NCBI GenBank assembly: GCA_903913285.1
Contig: CAIWKO010000068.1
Span: 1-64,000, forward strand
From: an uncultured Bacteroidales bacterium
GTDB lineage: Bacteria > Bacteroidota > Bacteroidia > Bacteroidales > CAIWKO01
Length of the DNA stretch: 64,000 nucleotides
Direction: 5' to 3'
Positions 33,798-42,734 of the stretch are shown piece after piece. The stretch's first letter is position 1; each line of letters begins with the position of its first letter. The translations under genes were made by a program, and so were the position numbers. Under the pieces are notes generated by a model, which worked only from the letters and a program-made list of their open reading frames with translations, was not told where the DNA came from and did no database searches.

Positions 33798-35180
33798 ATG
33801 AAAAAATTCCTGGTGATTATAGCTTTATTTACAATTATTTTTATTAGTAGCTGCAAAAATAATGGAAGCGGAGAACTTATAGGAGTTCAAGGTAGGGAAG
33901 GATTTTATCAGCCAACCCCATATGGGATGTTATTTATTCCTCCTGGTAGCTATCAAATGGGTCCAAGTGATCAGGATGTTCCATATTCAATAACTGCTCA
34001 ACAAAAAACAGTTACTGTACAAGCTTTTTATATGGACGAAACGGAAATTACTAATAACGAATATCGCCAATTTGTTTATTATGTAAAAGATTCACTTGCC
34101 AGAGAACGTTTAGGTGGAGTTACACCAGAAGATTGGTGGATAGAAGAAGATAAGTTTGGAGAACCTTTAGATCCACATCATTTAAATTGGGATACCCGTT
34201 TAAAATGGGATGATTTGGAACAAGAACAAATTGAAGCTTTAGAACCATTATTTATGCCTGAACATGAAAGATATTTCAGACGTAAAGAAATAGATACTAG
34301 AAAATTAAATTATGAATATTATTGGGTAGATTATAAGGCTGCTGCAAGAAAAGATTTTTCATCTGAAGCAACTGCTACTCAGGATCAAGCTGATCACGAT
34401 CTTTCAAGTTTGGCTAATCGTCCTCAAGGTGTTAAGGATAGATCTGTTTTTATTAAAAAAGATATAATTAATGTGTATCCAGATACTCTCTGTTGGGTGC
34501 ATGATTTTACATATTCTTATAATGAACCCATGTTAAACTATTTTTCACATCCAGCTTACGATAATTATCCAGTTGTTGGTGTGAGTTGGAAGCAAGCTCG
34601 TGCGTTTTGTATTTGGAGGTCTAATATGCTTAATGAATATCTTGAATCAAATAGAGATGTTACAGTAAATGACTTTCGTTTGCCTACCGAATCTGAATGG
34701 GAATGGGCTGCTCGTGGAGGTTTAGACCAAAGTCCCTATCCTTGGGGAGGTCCTTATATACGTAATAGTAATGGATGTTTTTTGGGTAACTACAAACCTC
34801 TACGTGGAAATTATATTGACGATGGAGGTATTCAAACACTTATTGTTGCTCATTATGCTCCTAACGACTTTGGTTTGTATGATATGGCAGGAAACGTTGC
34901 TGAATGGTGTGCAGATGCTTTTGATGAATCAGCCTATAATTTTGCTCACGACCTTAATATGAACTATTCATATGAAGCAAAAAAATCGGACCCTGAAGTT
35001 TTAAAACGTAAAGTTATTCGTGGTGGTTCATGGAAAGATATAGGTTATTATATGCAAACAGGAACTAGAACATACGAATATCAGGATACTGCAAAATGTT
35101 ATATAGGATTCCGATGTGTTCAAACATATTTAGGTCGTCATATTGATGACGGTTCCGGATCTTCAAATGTTTATAGATAG
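33798..35180 (+). CDS. gldK: T9SS ring lipoprotein GldK/PorK
   Basis: This 460-residue outer-membrane lipoprotein forms the periplasmic ring with GldN. The type II signal ends IIFISSC with the lipidated Cys19. The protein has a formylglycine-generating-enzyme/sulfatase-modifying fold: LFIPPGSYQMGPSDQD, YMDETEITNNEYRQF, then PVVGVSWKQARAFCIWR, FRLPTESEWEWAARGG, YDMAGNVAEWCADAF and VIRGGSWKD. A ~100-residue insertion in the middle (residues ~110-250) is typical of GldK. In this family the FGE fold is structural, not catalytic. It is first gene of gldK-gldL-gldM-gldN. Confidence 0.95.
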   Translation: MKKFLVIIALFTIIFISSCKNNGSGELIGVQGREGFYQPTPYGMLFIPPGSYQMGPSDQDVPYSITAQQKTVTVQAFYMDETEITNNEYRQFVYYVKDSLARERLGGVTPEDWWIEEDKFGEPLDPHHLNWDTRLKWDDLEQEQIEALEPLFMPEHERYFRRKEIDTRKLNYEYYWVDYKAAARKDFSSEATATQDQADHDLSSLANRPQGVKDRSVFIKKDIINVYPDTLCWVHDFTYSYNEPMLNYFSHPAYDNYPVVGVSWKQARAFCIWRSNMLNEYLESNRDVTVNDFRLPTESEWEWAARGGLDQSPYPWGGPYIRNSNGCFLGNYKPLRGNYIDDGGIQTLIVAHYAPNDFGLYDMAGNVAEWCADAFDESAYNFAHDLNMNYSYEAKKSDPEVLKRKVIRGGSWKDIGYYMQTGTRTYEYQDTAKCYIGFRCVQTYLGRHIDDGSGSSNVYR

Positions 35181-35241
35181 AGAATAATAATCATAGTTAA
35201 ATATAGTATTAACCAATTAAAAACCAATAACAATTTAAATT

Positions 35242-36267
35242 ATGGGACTTTATAATTTAGTAAGAAGTAAGGGTTACAAATCTTTTATGGCCAAATTATA
35301 TGGCTGGGGTGCTTCAGTAGTTATCTTAGGGGCACTATTTAAAATTAACCACTATCCAATGGCAAATCTTATGCTTATTTGCGGTCTTGGAACGGAAGCG
35401 TGTATTTTCTTTTTCTCTGCTTTCGAGCCATTACACGTTGAACATGACTGGTCTTTGGTATATCCTGAATTAGCTGGTATGGAAGATCTTGATCATGGAA
35501 AAAAAGATAGTAAAAAACCTTTAAGCCAGCAATTAGATAAAATGCTTGAAGACGCAAAAATTGGTCCGGAACTCATTGCCAGTTTAGGGGATGGTATGAG
35601 AAATTTGGGCGAAAATGCTTTGAAATTATCAGGGGTTGCTGATGCAGCTTCTGCTACAGATGGTTATGTTACTAATCTTAATTCTGCTGCCGGTTCTGTT
35701 AAAAACCTTTCAGATGTTTATAACAAAACAGCTAACGTTTTAGAGAATGATATTACTACCGCTGAGGAGTTTTCCAGCAGCATCAAAAATGCTTCTGCAA
35801 CTGCAAATAATTTGGCTGGAGCATATAGTCAGGTTGCTGAAAATATTCAAAAAGATATTAATGCTACCGACGAATACGTTAATAGTATTAAATATGCAAC
35901 AGAATCTGCTCATAGTTTAGCTGATAAATATGCGAAATCAGCAGAATCACTAACAAAATCAGCTGATGCAATTGATTTCTCTGCCGTTGACGGAAAAGTA
36001 TATGGTGAACAGATACAGAGAATTTCAAAGAACTTAACGGAATTGAATTCGGTTTATGAGCTTCAATTGAAGAGCTCTTCAGATCAGCTCCAAAAAACAA
36101 ATCAAGTTAAAGAAAGCATTGACGGCTTTTTGGCAAATCTTAATGAATCTATTGAAGGTACAGCAATGTACAAGGAACAAGTTCATGTTTTGGCTAAAAA
36201 TGTGGCAGCACTTAATCAGGTATATGGAAATATGCTAACTGCTATGAATGTAAACAAAGTTAATTAA
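35242..36267 (+). CDS. gldL: T9SS inner-membrane motor protein GldL/PorL
   Basis: GldL forms the pentameric proton-driven motor with GldM. The 341-residue protein has the conserved start SKGYKSFMAKLYGWGASVVILGALFKINHYP, a first membrane helix (~19-35), a second (~41-60), and FSAFEPLHVEHDW. The motor glutamate lies in the second helix (GTEACIFFFSAFEP). The cytoplasmic part is long and alanine/serine-rich, with repeated ~45-residue coiled-coil units (AGSVKNLSDVYNKTANVLEND, SAHSLADKYAKSAESLTK). This makes it longer than the ~215-310 residues common for GldL. It has no Shine-Dalgarno. Confidence 0.94.
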   Translation: MGLYNLVRSKGYKSFMAKLYGWGASVVILGALFKINHYPMANLMLICGLGTEACIFFFSAFEPLHVEHDWSLVYPELAGMEDLDHGKKDSKKPLSQQLDKMLEDAKIGPELIASLGDGMRNLGENALKLSGVADAASATDGYVTNLNSAAGSVKNLSDVYNKTANVLENDITTAEEFSSSIKNASATANNLAGAYSQVAENIQKDINATDEYVNSIKYATESAHSLADKYAKSAESLTKSADAIDFSAVDGKVYGEQIQRISKNLTELNSVYELQLKSSSDQLQKTNQVKESIDGFLANLNESIEGTAMYKEQVHVLAKNVAALNQVYGNMLTAMNVNKVN

Positions 36268-36292
36268 TGCTTTATTAATTTATAAAAAAAAC

Positions 36293-36297
36293 AGGAG
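36293..36297 (+). promoter_or_regulatory. Shine-Dalgarno before gldM
   Basis: AGGAG, six bases before the ATG. Most genes in this window have no such site. Confidence 0.7.
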
Positions 36298-36303
36298 CAT
36301 AAT

Positions 36304-37914
36304 ATGGGTGCAACAAATTGTCCGGAAACCCCGCGGCAGAGAATGATATCAATGATGTATCTTGTATTGACGGCACTTTTGGCTCTCAATGTGTCGAAGG
36401 AAATATTAGATTCATTTCTTATCGTTAACGAAAGTTTGATAGTAACAAACGAAAACTTTACTAAAAAAGTTGAAGGTACTTATGCACAATTTGAAAAGCA
36501 ATTGCTTATCAACAAAGCAAAAGTTCTTCCTTATTATGAAAAAGCTCAGCAAGCTAAAAAATTAACCAAAGAGTTAATAGAATATGTTGAAAATTGTAAA
36601 GCTGAAGTAATAGCTAAAGAATCGGGTATGCCTGTCGAACAATGCAGATCAATTGATTTGAGAGAAGTTTCTGCCCGCGATAAATACGATGAAGGTACAC
36701 ATTATTTTATTGGAGATTCTCAAGATGGATCTGGAGGTAAATCACGTGAATTAAAAGAGAAAATAGACGCTTATAAAACAGCAATACTTAATCTCGTGGA
36801 CCCAAAATATCGCAGTATGCTAAAGCTTGGTTTAGATACGAAAGGACCGTATAAGGATTCTGACGGTAAGCAACAAAATTGGGAAATGCATAATTTCTAT
36901 CATTCTATTCTAGCAGCAAATGTGGTTATTTTAAATAAACTTATTGGAGAAGCAAAAAATGCTGAATTTGATGTTGTAAATCAATTATTGTCTAACGTCA
37001 GTTTGGAAGACTTTAAATTTGATAAAGTAGGCGCAAAAGTGGTTGCTAAAAGCAATTATGTACTTACCGGTGAAACTTTTGAAGCCGACATTTTTGTTGC
37101 TGCTTATGATACCAAGCAAACACCGGAAATTATTGTTGGTTCTGGAGTTGATTCAAATACTCTTGTAGTATCCGGTGAACAAATGAAAGTTGAAGGCGTT
37201 GGCGGTGTTGGAAAACTTAAGCTTCCTGCTGGAGGACCTGGAGTTAAACAATTTGGTGGTGTAATTAAAATTACTGGTGCAGATGGTACAGCTAAGGCAT
37301 ATCCTTTTAGTAGTGAATATGTTGTTGGAACACCTTCAGCAACTATTTCTCCTACTAAAATGAATGTATTTTATATTGGTGTTGATAATCCGGTATCTAT
37401 TTCAGTACCGGGTGCTTCAAACGAACAAGTTACAGCTACAATCACCGGCGGTGGAGGAACAATTTCAAAAGTTACTGGAAATGGTACATACAATGTGAAA
37501 GTAACAACACAGGGAGAATGCACAGTAAATGTTGGTGCAAGAATGGGTGCAACTTCGCATTCAATGGGATCAATGAATTTTCGTGTAAAACGTATTCCTG
37601 ACCCTGTTGCTTATGTGGCTGGAGTTAAAAGTGGACCGGTTCCAAAGGCAACTTTACTTGCTGCTGGTGGCGTGATACCTAAAATGGATGGTTTTGATTT
37701 CGAATTGTATCCTACTATTGTTAGTTTTACATTAACTATGAATAAGGCAGGAGATTTAATTTCGGAATATGCTACTGGTGGTAGATTTACTCCTAAAATG
37801 GTACAAATGCTGAATTCCGCTAATAAAGGTCAAAAGGTGTTTTTCGAAGATATTAAAGCAAAAATGCCTGATGGAACACGTAGTTTAAGTTCAGTTGCTA
37901 TAAAAATTAATTAA
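36304..37914 (+). CDS. gldM: T9SS periplasmic shaft protein GldM/PorM
   Basis: This 536-residue protein has one N-terminal membrane helix that sits in the GldL pentamer and a long periplasmic shaft reaching the GldK/N ring. The start MGATNCPETPRQRMISMMYLV and helix LTALLALNVSKEILDSF are family hallmarks. The four periplasmic domains D1-D4 are represented by the helical D1 (~30-220) and three Ig-like parts, the last with FRVKRIPDPVAYVAG and DFELYPTIVSFTL. The gene is preceded by AGGAG at 36293-36297, an unusual Shine-Dalgarno for this phylum. Confidence 0.95.
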   Translation: MGATNCPETPRQRMISMMYLVLTALLALNVSKEILDSFLIVNESLIVTNENFTKKVEGTYAQFEKQLLINKAKVLPYYEKAQQAKKLTKELIEYVENCKAEVIAKESGMPVEQCRSIDLREVSARDKYDEGTHYFIGDSQDGSGGKSRELKEKIDAYKTAILNLVDPKYRSMLKLGLDTKGPYKDSDGKQQNWEMHNFYHSILAANVVILNKLIGEAKNAEFDVVNQLLSNVSLEDFKFDKVGAKVVAKSNYVLTGETFEADIFVAAYDTKQTPEIIVGSGVDSNTLVVSGEQMKVEGVGGVGKLKLPAGGPGVKQFGGVIKITGADGTAKAYPFSSEYVVGTPSATISPTKMNVFYIGVDNPVSISVPGASNEQVTATITGGGGTISKVTGNGTYNVKVTTQGECTVNVGARMGATSHSMGSMNFRVKRIPDPVAYVAGVKSGPVPKATLLAAGGVIPKMDGFDFELYPTIVSFTLTMNKAGDLISEYATGGRFTPKMVQMLNSANKGQKVFFEDIKAKMPDGTRSLSSVAIKIN

Positions 37915-37924
37915 TCCTTTCAAC

Positions 37925-37930
37925 AGGAGG
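37925..37930 (+). promoter_or_regulatory. Perfect Shine-Dalgarno before gldN
   Basis: AGGAGG with six-base spacing to the ATG at 37937. It is the strongest ribosome-binding site that I noticed in the window. Confidence 0.75.
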
Positions 37931-37936
37931 TATATT

Positions 37937-38791
37937 ATGAAAAAATGCATTTCTATTTTAAGCGTTGTCGGGCTCTTGATGGCAATTCCGGTTATTGCGT
38001 ATTCACAAAATAATTTGGGTAAACCACCTTTGGATGGTGTTTACAATAAATACAATAGCCCAAACCGTGAACCTATTCCCTACACTTCTTTACGTGAGGC
38101 TGATGTAATGTGGTCAAAGCGGATATGGAGAGTAATTGATTTGCGCCAAAAAATAAATCTCCCGTTTTATTATCCTATTGATGTTCAAAATGGTCGTAAA
38201 AGTCTGATGAAGATTATATATGATGGGATTACTGAAAATACAATTACGGCTTATGGCACTGGGGATGAAGAATTTCTTTCACCTATGACATCTGTTGAAT
38301 TATCCAAAGTTCTTGATAAAATTGATACTGTTACGGTAACTGATCCTGAACCGCCTTATAATACACACACCTCAGTAGTTACGAACAAATTTACTCCTTC
38401 AGATATTTATCTGATTAGAGTAAAAGAAGATTGGTTTTTCGATAAACAACGCTCTGTAATGGATGTAAGAATTATCGGACTTTGCCCAGTTAAAGAAGTT
38501 TTGGACGAAAACGGAGAACTGAAGGGAATGCAACCAATATTCTGGGTTTATTTTCCGGAATGTCGAAAATTGTTTGCAAACAATGAAGTTTATAATAAAT
38601 GGAATGATGCAGAACGTAGAACATACGATGATATTTTCTTTAAACGGTTGTTTGGAAGTTATATTTATAAGGAAAGTAATGTCTATGATAGAAAAATTGG
38701 TCAGTATGCTAAGGGAATGGATGCATTACTTGAAGCTGAACGTATAAAAGATGAATTATTTACTAAGGAACACGACCTTTGGGAATATTAA
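37937..38791 (+). CDS. gldN: T9SS ring protein GldN/PorN
   Basis: GldN associates with lipoprotein GldK in the periplasmic ring of the T9SS. The 284-residue protein has a signal peptide ending VIAYSQ (~24) and the family segments READVMWSKRIWRVIDLRQKIN, then FYYPIDVQNGRKSLMKIIYD. DIYLIRVKEDWFFDKQRSVMDVRIIG and PIFWVYFPECRKLFANNEVYN follow. This is the last gene of the operon, followed by a strong terminator. Confidence 0.95.
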   Translation: MKKCISILSVVGLLMAIPVIAYSQNNLGKPPLDGVYNKYNSPNREPIPYTSLREADVMWSKRIWRVIDLRQKINLPFYYPIDVQNGRKSLMKIIYDGITENTITAYGTGDEEFLSPMTSVELSKVLDKIDTVTVTDPEPPYNTHTSVVTNKFTPSDIYLIRVKEDWFFDKQRSVMDVRIIGLCPVKEVLDENGELKGMQPIFWVYFPECRKLFANNEVYNKWNDAERRTYDDIFFKRLFGSYIYKESNVYDRKIGQYAKGMDALLEAERIKDELFTKEHDLWEY

Positions 38792-38802
38792 GATTTGACT
38801 TT

Positions 38803-38833
38803 AAACCCCGACAAATTGTCGGGGTTTTTTTTT
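38803..38833 (+). terminator. Terminator after gldN
   Basis: AAACCCCGACA and TGTCGGGGTTT form a GC-rich stem followed by a long T run. Confidence 0.92.
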
Positions 38834-38894
38834 GAACATGTTTCTGAATTTTGTTTATTGAAGAAATTATTTTAGGTTTGTAAAAAATTAATAG

Positions 38895-41003
38895 ATGATT
38901 CATTCTTTTTTAGAAACACCAATTGAATATTGTAAAGGTGTTGGACCTGTTCGGGCAGATTTATTTAAGAAAGAGCTTTCTATTTTTACATTTGGTGATT
39001 TGCTTATTTATTACCCGTTTCGGTATATTGATAAGACAAAGTTTGTGAAGATTTCGGAAATCCATGATGATAATTCCTATGTTCAGATTATTGGCAGAAT
39101 TGCAAGCGCCTCTATTGTTGGTGTTCGCCGAAGTACACGCTTGGTTGCCGAGTTAAGGGATGATACCGGTGATTTGGAGTTGATATGGTTCAATGGTGTG
39201 AAATGGCTTAAAGATAAAGTTATTGCAGGAGCGCTATGCATCATCTACGGGAAACCCTCTTACTTTAACGGGAAGCTAAATATTACTCATCCGGAGTTTG
39301 AATTGTATAATCCACTTGATCCTGCCTCGGCTCATAATCTTCTATATCCTTATTATTCTTCTACTGAAAAATTAAAAAGTAGAGGATTGGATAGTAAAGG
39401 AATAAGCAAAATTGTTAGAGCGATATTGAATGATGCATCAGAAAAGATTTCTGAAATATTATCGGGGGATATTATCAGGAAGCTAAATTTGGTTTCGAGA
39501 GAGGAATCAATTTTTAATATTCATTTTCCGGAGAACGAAAGGATACTCGCAAGGACTACTGCACGTTTGAAATTTGATGAATTGTTCTATACGCAACTAA
39601 GGTTAGTAAAGCTAAAACTCTACAGGATCCAAAAAATAAAAGGCCATGTGTTCGAAAAAGTTGGGGATTATTTAAATGATTTTTATTTTAAAGCGTTGCC
39701 ATTTGAACTAACCGATGCACAGAAGAGGGTTATTAAGGAAATCAGAAAGGATATGGCTTCGGGAACACAAATGAACCGTTTGTTGCAGGGGGATGTGGGT
39801 AGCGGAAAGACTTTGGTGGCATTGATGTGCATGTTGATCGCGCTGGATAACGGTTTTCAATCGTGTATAATGGCTCCGACAGAGATATTGGCATTTCAGC
39901 ATTATAAAACCTTAAACAAGTTTTTGGTAAACCTTGATATTAAAGTTGAGTTGTTGACAGGTTCGACCAAAGCGGCTAAGCGTCGGGAAATTTTGGAGGG
40001 AATTCAAGCGGGAGAAATAAAGATTTTAATCGGGACTCATGCCTTAATTGAAGACGTGGTTGTTTTTAATAATTTGGGATTTGCTGTGATAGATGAGCAA
40101 CATAGGTTTGGAGTTGCACAAAGAGCGAGGCTTTGGAAGAAAAGCGATATGCCTCCGCATATTTTGGTAATGACAGCAACGCCCATTCCGAGAACGCTGG
40201 CAATGACTATTTATGGCGATCTGGATGTTTCGGTGATAGATGAACTACCGCCCGGAAGAAAATCGGTGAAGACTTTGCATTTTAAGGATTCGAACAGGCT
40301 GAGAGTGTTTGGTTTTATGAAGGAACAAATAAAGCAGGGAAGGCAAATTTATGTGGTTTATCCGTTGATTCATGAGTCGGAGACTTTGGATTTGAAACAT
40401 TTAATGGAAGGATATGATGCGATTGTTCGCGATTTTCCACTACCAGATTACGCGATAAGCATGGTTCACGGGCAAATGAAGACGAAGGAAAAGGAATATG
40501 AAATGGGACGGTTCGTTAAAGGGGAAACCAACATTATGGTGGCTACTACAGTGATTGAAGTGGGAGTGGATGTGCCGAATGCTTCGGTGATGGTTATTGA
40601 AAATGCGGAACGGTTTGGTTTGTCGCAGTTGCACCAGTTGCGGGGGAGAGTGGGAAGAGGAGCCGACCAGTCGTATTGCATTTTGATGTCTTCTGTGAAG
40701 GTTTCGAATGATGCTAAGCAAAGGATTGAAACGATGCTTGAGACCTCGGACGGGTTTTTGATTGCGGAAGCGGATTTGAAATTGAGAGGGCCGGGCAATA
40801 TAGAGGGACTGGAGCAAAGCGGAATTACCGACCTGCATATTGCCGACATTGTTCAGGATGAGAAAATATTGAAGTATGCCCGCCAGATTGCGATTGAATT
40901 GCTGGAAGCAGATCCGGAAATTGAGAAACCCGAAAATCAAGCTATAAAAAATTATATCCGCCAGGAAAATAAACGAAAGGGCTCGTGGGGGATGATCAGT
41001 TGA
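38895..41003 (+). CDS. recG: ATP-dependent DNA helicase RecG
   Basis: RecG regresses stalled forks and migrates branched DNA. The 702-residue protein has the N-terminal wedge/OB domain (ELSIFTFGDLLIYYPFRYID, then YVQIIGRIASASI). Walker A GDVGSGKTLVAL is near residue 299 and motif II DEQHRFGV near 400. TATPIPRTLAMTIYGDLDVS and the DELPPGRKSVKT turn are specific to RecG. Motif VI is QLRGRVGRGADQSYC, followed by the TRG motif region (SDGFLIAEADLKLRGPG). The dispersed element A begins at the stop codon. Confidence 0.97.
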   Translation: MIHSFLETPIEYCKGVGPVRADLFKKELSIFTFGDLLIYYPFRYIDKTKFVKISEIHDDNSYVQIIGRIASASIVGVRRSTRLVAELRDDTGDLELIWFNGVKWLKDKVIAGALCIIYGKPSYFNGKLNITHPEFELYNPLDPASAHNLLYPYYSSTEKLKSRGLDSKGISKIVRAILNDASEKISEILSGDIIRKLNLVSREESIFNIHFPENERILARTTARLKFDELFYTQLRLVKLKLYRIQKIKGHVFEKVGDYLNDFYFKALPFELTDAQKRVIKEIRKDMASGTQMNRLLQGDVGSGKTLVALMCMLIALDNGFQSCIMAPTEILAFQHYKTLNKFLVNLDIKVELLTGSTKAAKRREILEGIQAGEIKILIGTHALIEDVVVFNNLGFAVIDEQHRFGVAQRARLWKKSDMPPHILVMTATPIPRTLAMTIYGDLDVSVIDELPPGRKSVKTLHFKDSNRLRVFGFMKEQIKQGRQIYVVYPLIHESETLDLKHLMEGYDAIVRDFPLPDYAISMVHGQMKTKEKEYEMGRFVKGETNIMVATTVIEVGVDVPNASVMVIENAERFGLSQLHQLRGRVGRGADQSYCILMSSVKVSNDAKQRIETMLETSDGFLIAEADLKLRGPGNIEGLEQSGITDLHIADIVQDEKILKYARQIAIELLEADPEIEKPENQAIKNYIRQENKRKGSWGMIS

Positions 41004-41440
41004 AGTGCCTAAAGTGAACTAGAGTACTTAAAGTGCCTAAAGTAGTTAGCTGAAAGTTTAATATATAAAGTTCAAATTTTGAAGTTATTAATGGTTTTAC
41101 CCCCATTTATTGAAAAAACCCCTATTTATTAAAAAAAAACCGTTAGGTTGGAATAAACCCCCGTTAAGTTGGAGAAAACCCCTGTTAGGTTGGAATAAAC
41201 CCTCGTTAGGTTGGAATAAACCCCCATTAGTTTGGAGAAAACCCCAAACGGAATTTTAGGAAAGTTGGAAAAATGGAATATTGGAGAAATGGAATGATGG
41301 AAAGGCGATGTGTACTTAATTTTATGGGAGGCTGTTTGCCCCCGCGCCAGGGATAGGAACGGAAAGCCCGGAATGGAGCGCAGCGGAATGAGGACTTGAA
41401 GTGTATAGCCCGGCCCGACTTTAGGAGGGGGCGCCCAAAT
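41002..41440 (+). repeat. Dispersed non-coding element, copy A
   Basis: Reading 5' to 3', it starts GAAGTGCCTAAAGTGAACTA. An AT-rich block follows, then a ~21-bp tandem array of GTTAGGTTGGAATAAACCCC-type units (41140-41250). Next is GGAAAGTTGGAAAAATGG, and then a GC-rich core from GGCTGTTTGCCCCCGCGCC to GGGGGCGCCC. Copy B at 52778-53286 is the reverse complement with very high identity over most of its length. Copy A fills the convergent gap between recG and the Nramp gene, and holds no credible open frame. Confidence 0.92.
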
Positions 41441-41471
41441 TAGTGAATAGTTAATAGTGAATAGTTAATAG

Positions 41472-42734
41472 TTATTTTAGGCTTTCGATGAGAAGGTAGA
41501 TGTTAAGCCCTGTCACCACCAAAGCAATAAGGTAGAGCAGCACCTTAAGAAAGGTTTTGTTGGCATAATTGCCCATCACTTTTTTGGAGGAAGTGAGATA
41601 TACCTGCAAAAAAATGGTGAACGGCAGCACGATGCTGAGCCCCATCTGCGAATAAATGAGCGCCATAAAAGGATTGCGGATGAAAAAGATGACAAACAGC
41701 GCCACCACCACCGAAATAAGCACGCCGAGGCGCGAATGATTGTCTTTAATATCGTAAGGCTCCATGAAAATGCCCGAAAAAATGCTGCCGCCCGCCATGC
41801 CCGAGGTAACGCTGGAAGCAATGCCCGAAAACAACAGCGCAACAGCAAATATCACCGCCGAACTATTGCCGAGCAAGGGATGAAGAATTTGTTCGGCCTG
41901 CTCTAACTGGTCGACCACGAGCTTATGTTTGAAGAACGTGGCAGCGGCAAGCAGTATCATGGCGCTGTTTATGGCCCATCCTACTATCATAGAGAGTATG
42001 GTGTCGGTAAATTCGAAATCCAACTGGCGTTTAATCACCTTCGCGTCTTTGAGATTCCACTGGCGGCTTTGAATTATTTCGGAATGCAAAAACAAATTGT
42101 GAGGCATCACCACCGCCCCAAGCACGCTCATGATGATTATCATGGAATTGTGGGGCACGACGGGCATTATCCAGGCCACAGCGGCCGCGCTCCAGTTGAT
42201 ATCGACCAGATACAGCTCATAAATGAACGACAGGCCGATGATAGACACGAAACCGATGATCCACCGCTCGATGCGTTTGTAGGAATTGGTGAACAGCAGG
42301 ATGAGCACCAGCACCGCCGTTAGCAAAGCGCCCGCGGGGATGGGTATGCTGAGAAGCATTTTAAGCGCGATAGCCGCACCGATGATCTCGGCGAGGGATG
42401 TTGCCACCGATGCCATCATATTGAGGCTTAAAACGGGCCGTGAGACCCATTTAGGGGTGTAGCGGGTGGCAGCTTCGGACAAACATAAACCCGTAGCGAT
42501 GCCCAGATGGGCCACATTGTGCTGCAGGATGATGAGCATGACGGTGGACAGGGTTACTACCCACAGCAAAGCGTAGCCAAACTGCGAGCCGGCGGCAATG
42601 TTGGATGCCCAGTTGCCGGGATCGATAAAACCCACGGTGACCAATAGGCCGGGACCGATGTATTTGAGTATCTCGAGGCCCCCGAAACGGGGTTTGTGGG
42701 CTTGTTTTTTGAAAAGACTGTCGAGTGGTTTCAT
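41472..42734 (-). CDS. Nramp-family divalent metal transporter (MntH-like)
   Basis: This 420-residue, ~11-helix proton-coupled metal importer (typically manganese or iron) has the TM1 metal site TVGFIDPGNWASNI (~residue 40) and the TM6 site GAVVMPHNLFLHSE (~210), with the selectivity Met before Pro-His. The canonical DPGN and MPH motifs suggest a true transition-metal Nramp rather than a magnesium or aluminium variant. The ATG overlaps the moaA stop as ATGA, and the gene is the last of moeA-moaA-nramp. The coupling with molybdenum-cofactor genes is unusual. Confidence 0.93.
   Translation of the reverse strand: MKPLDSLFKKQAHKPRFGGLEILKYIGPGLLVTVGFIDPGNWASNIAAGSQFGYALLWVVTLSTVMLIILQHNVAHLGIATGLCLSEAATRYTPKWVSRPVLSLNMMASVATSLAEIIGAAIALKMLLSIPIPAGALLTAVLVLILLFTNSYKRIERWIIGFVSIIGLSFIYELYLVDINWSAAAVAWIMPVVPHNSMIIIMSVLGAVVMPHNLFLHSEIIQSRQWNLKDAKVIKRQLDFEFTDTILSMIVGWAINSAMILLAAATFFKHKLVVDQLEQAEQILHPLLGNSSAVIFAVALLFSGIASSVTSGMAGGSIFSGIFMEPYDIKDNHSRLGVLISVVVALFVIFFIRNPFMALIYSQMGLSIVLPFTIFLQVYLTSSKKVMGNYANKTFLKVLLYLIALVVTGLNIYLLIESLK

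Noticed and set aside
41140-41250. Possible CRISPR in the dispersed element
   Set aside because: Same reason: contiguous 21-bp units without spacers, shared with the inverted copy at 53048-53170.
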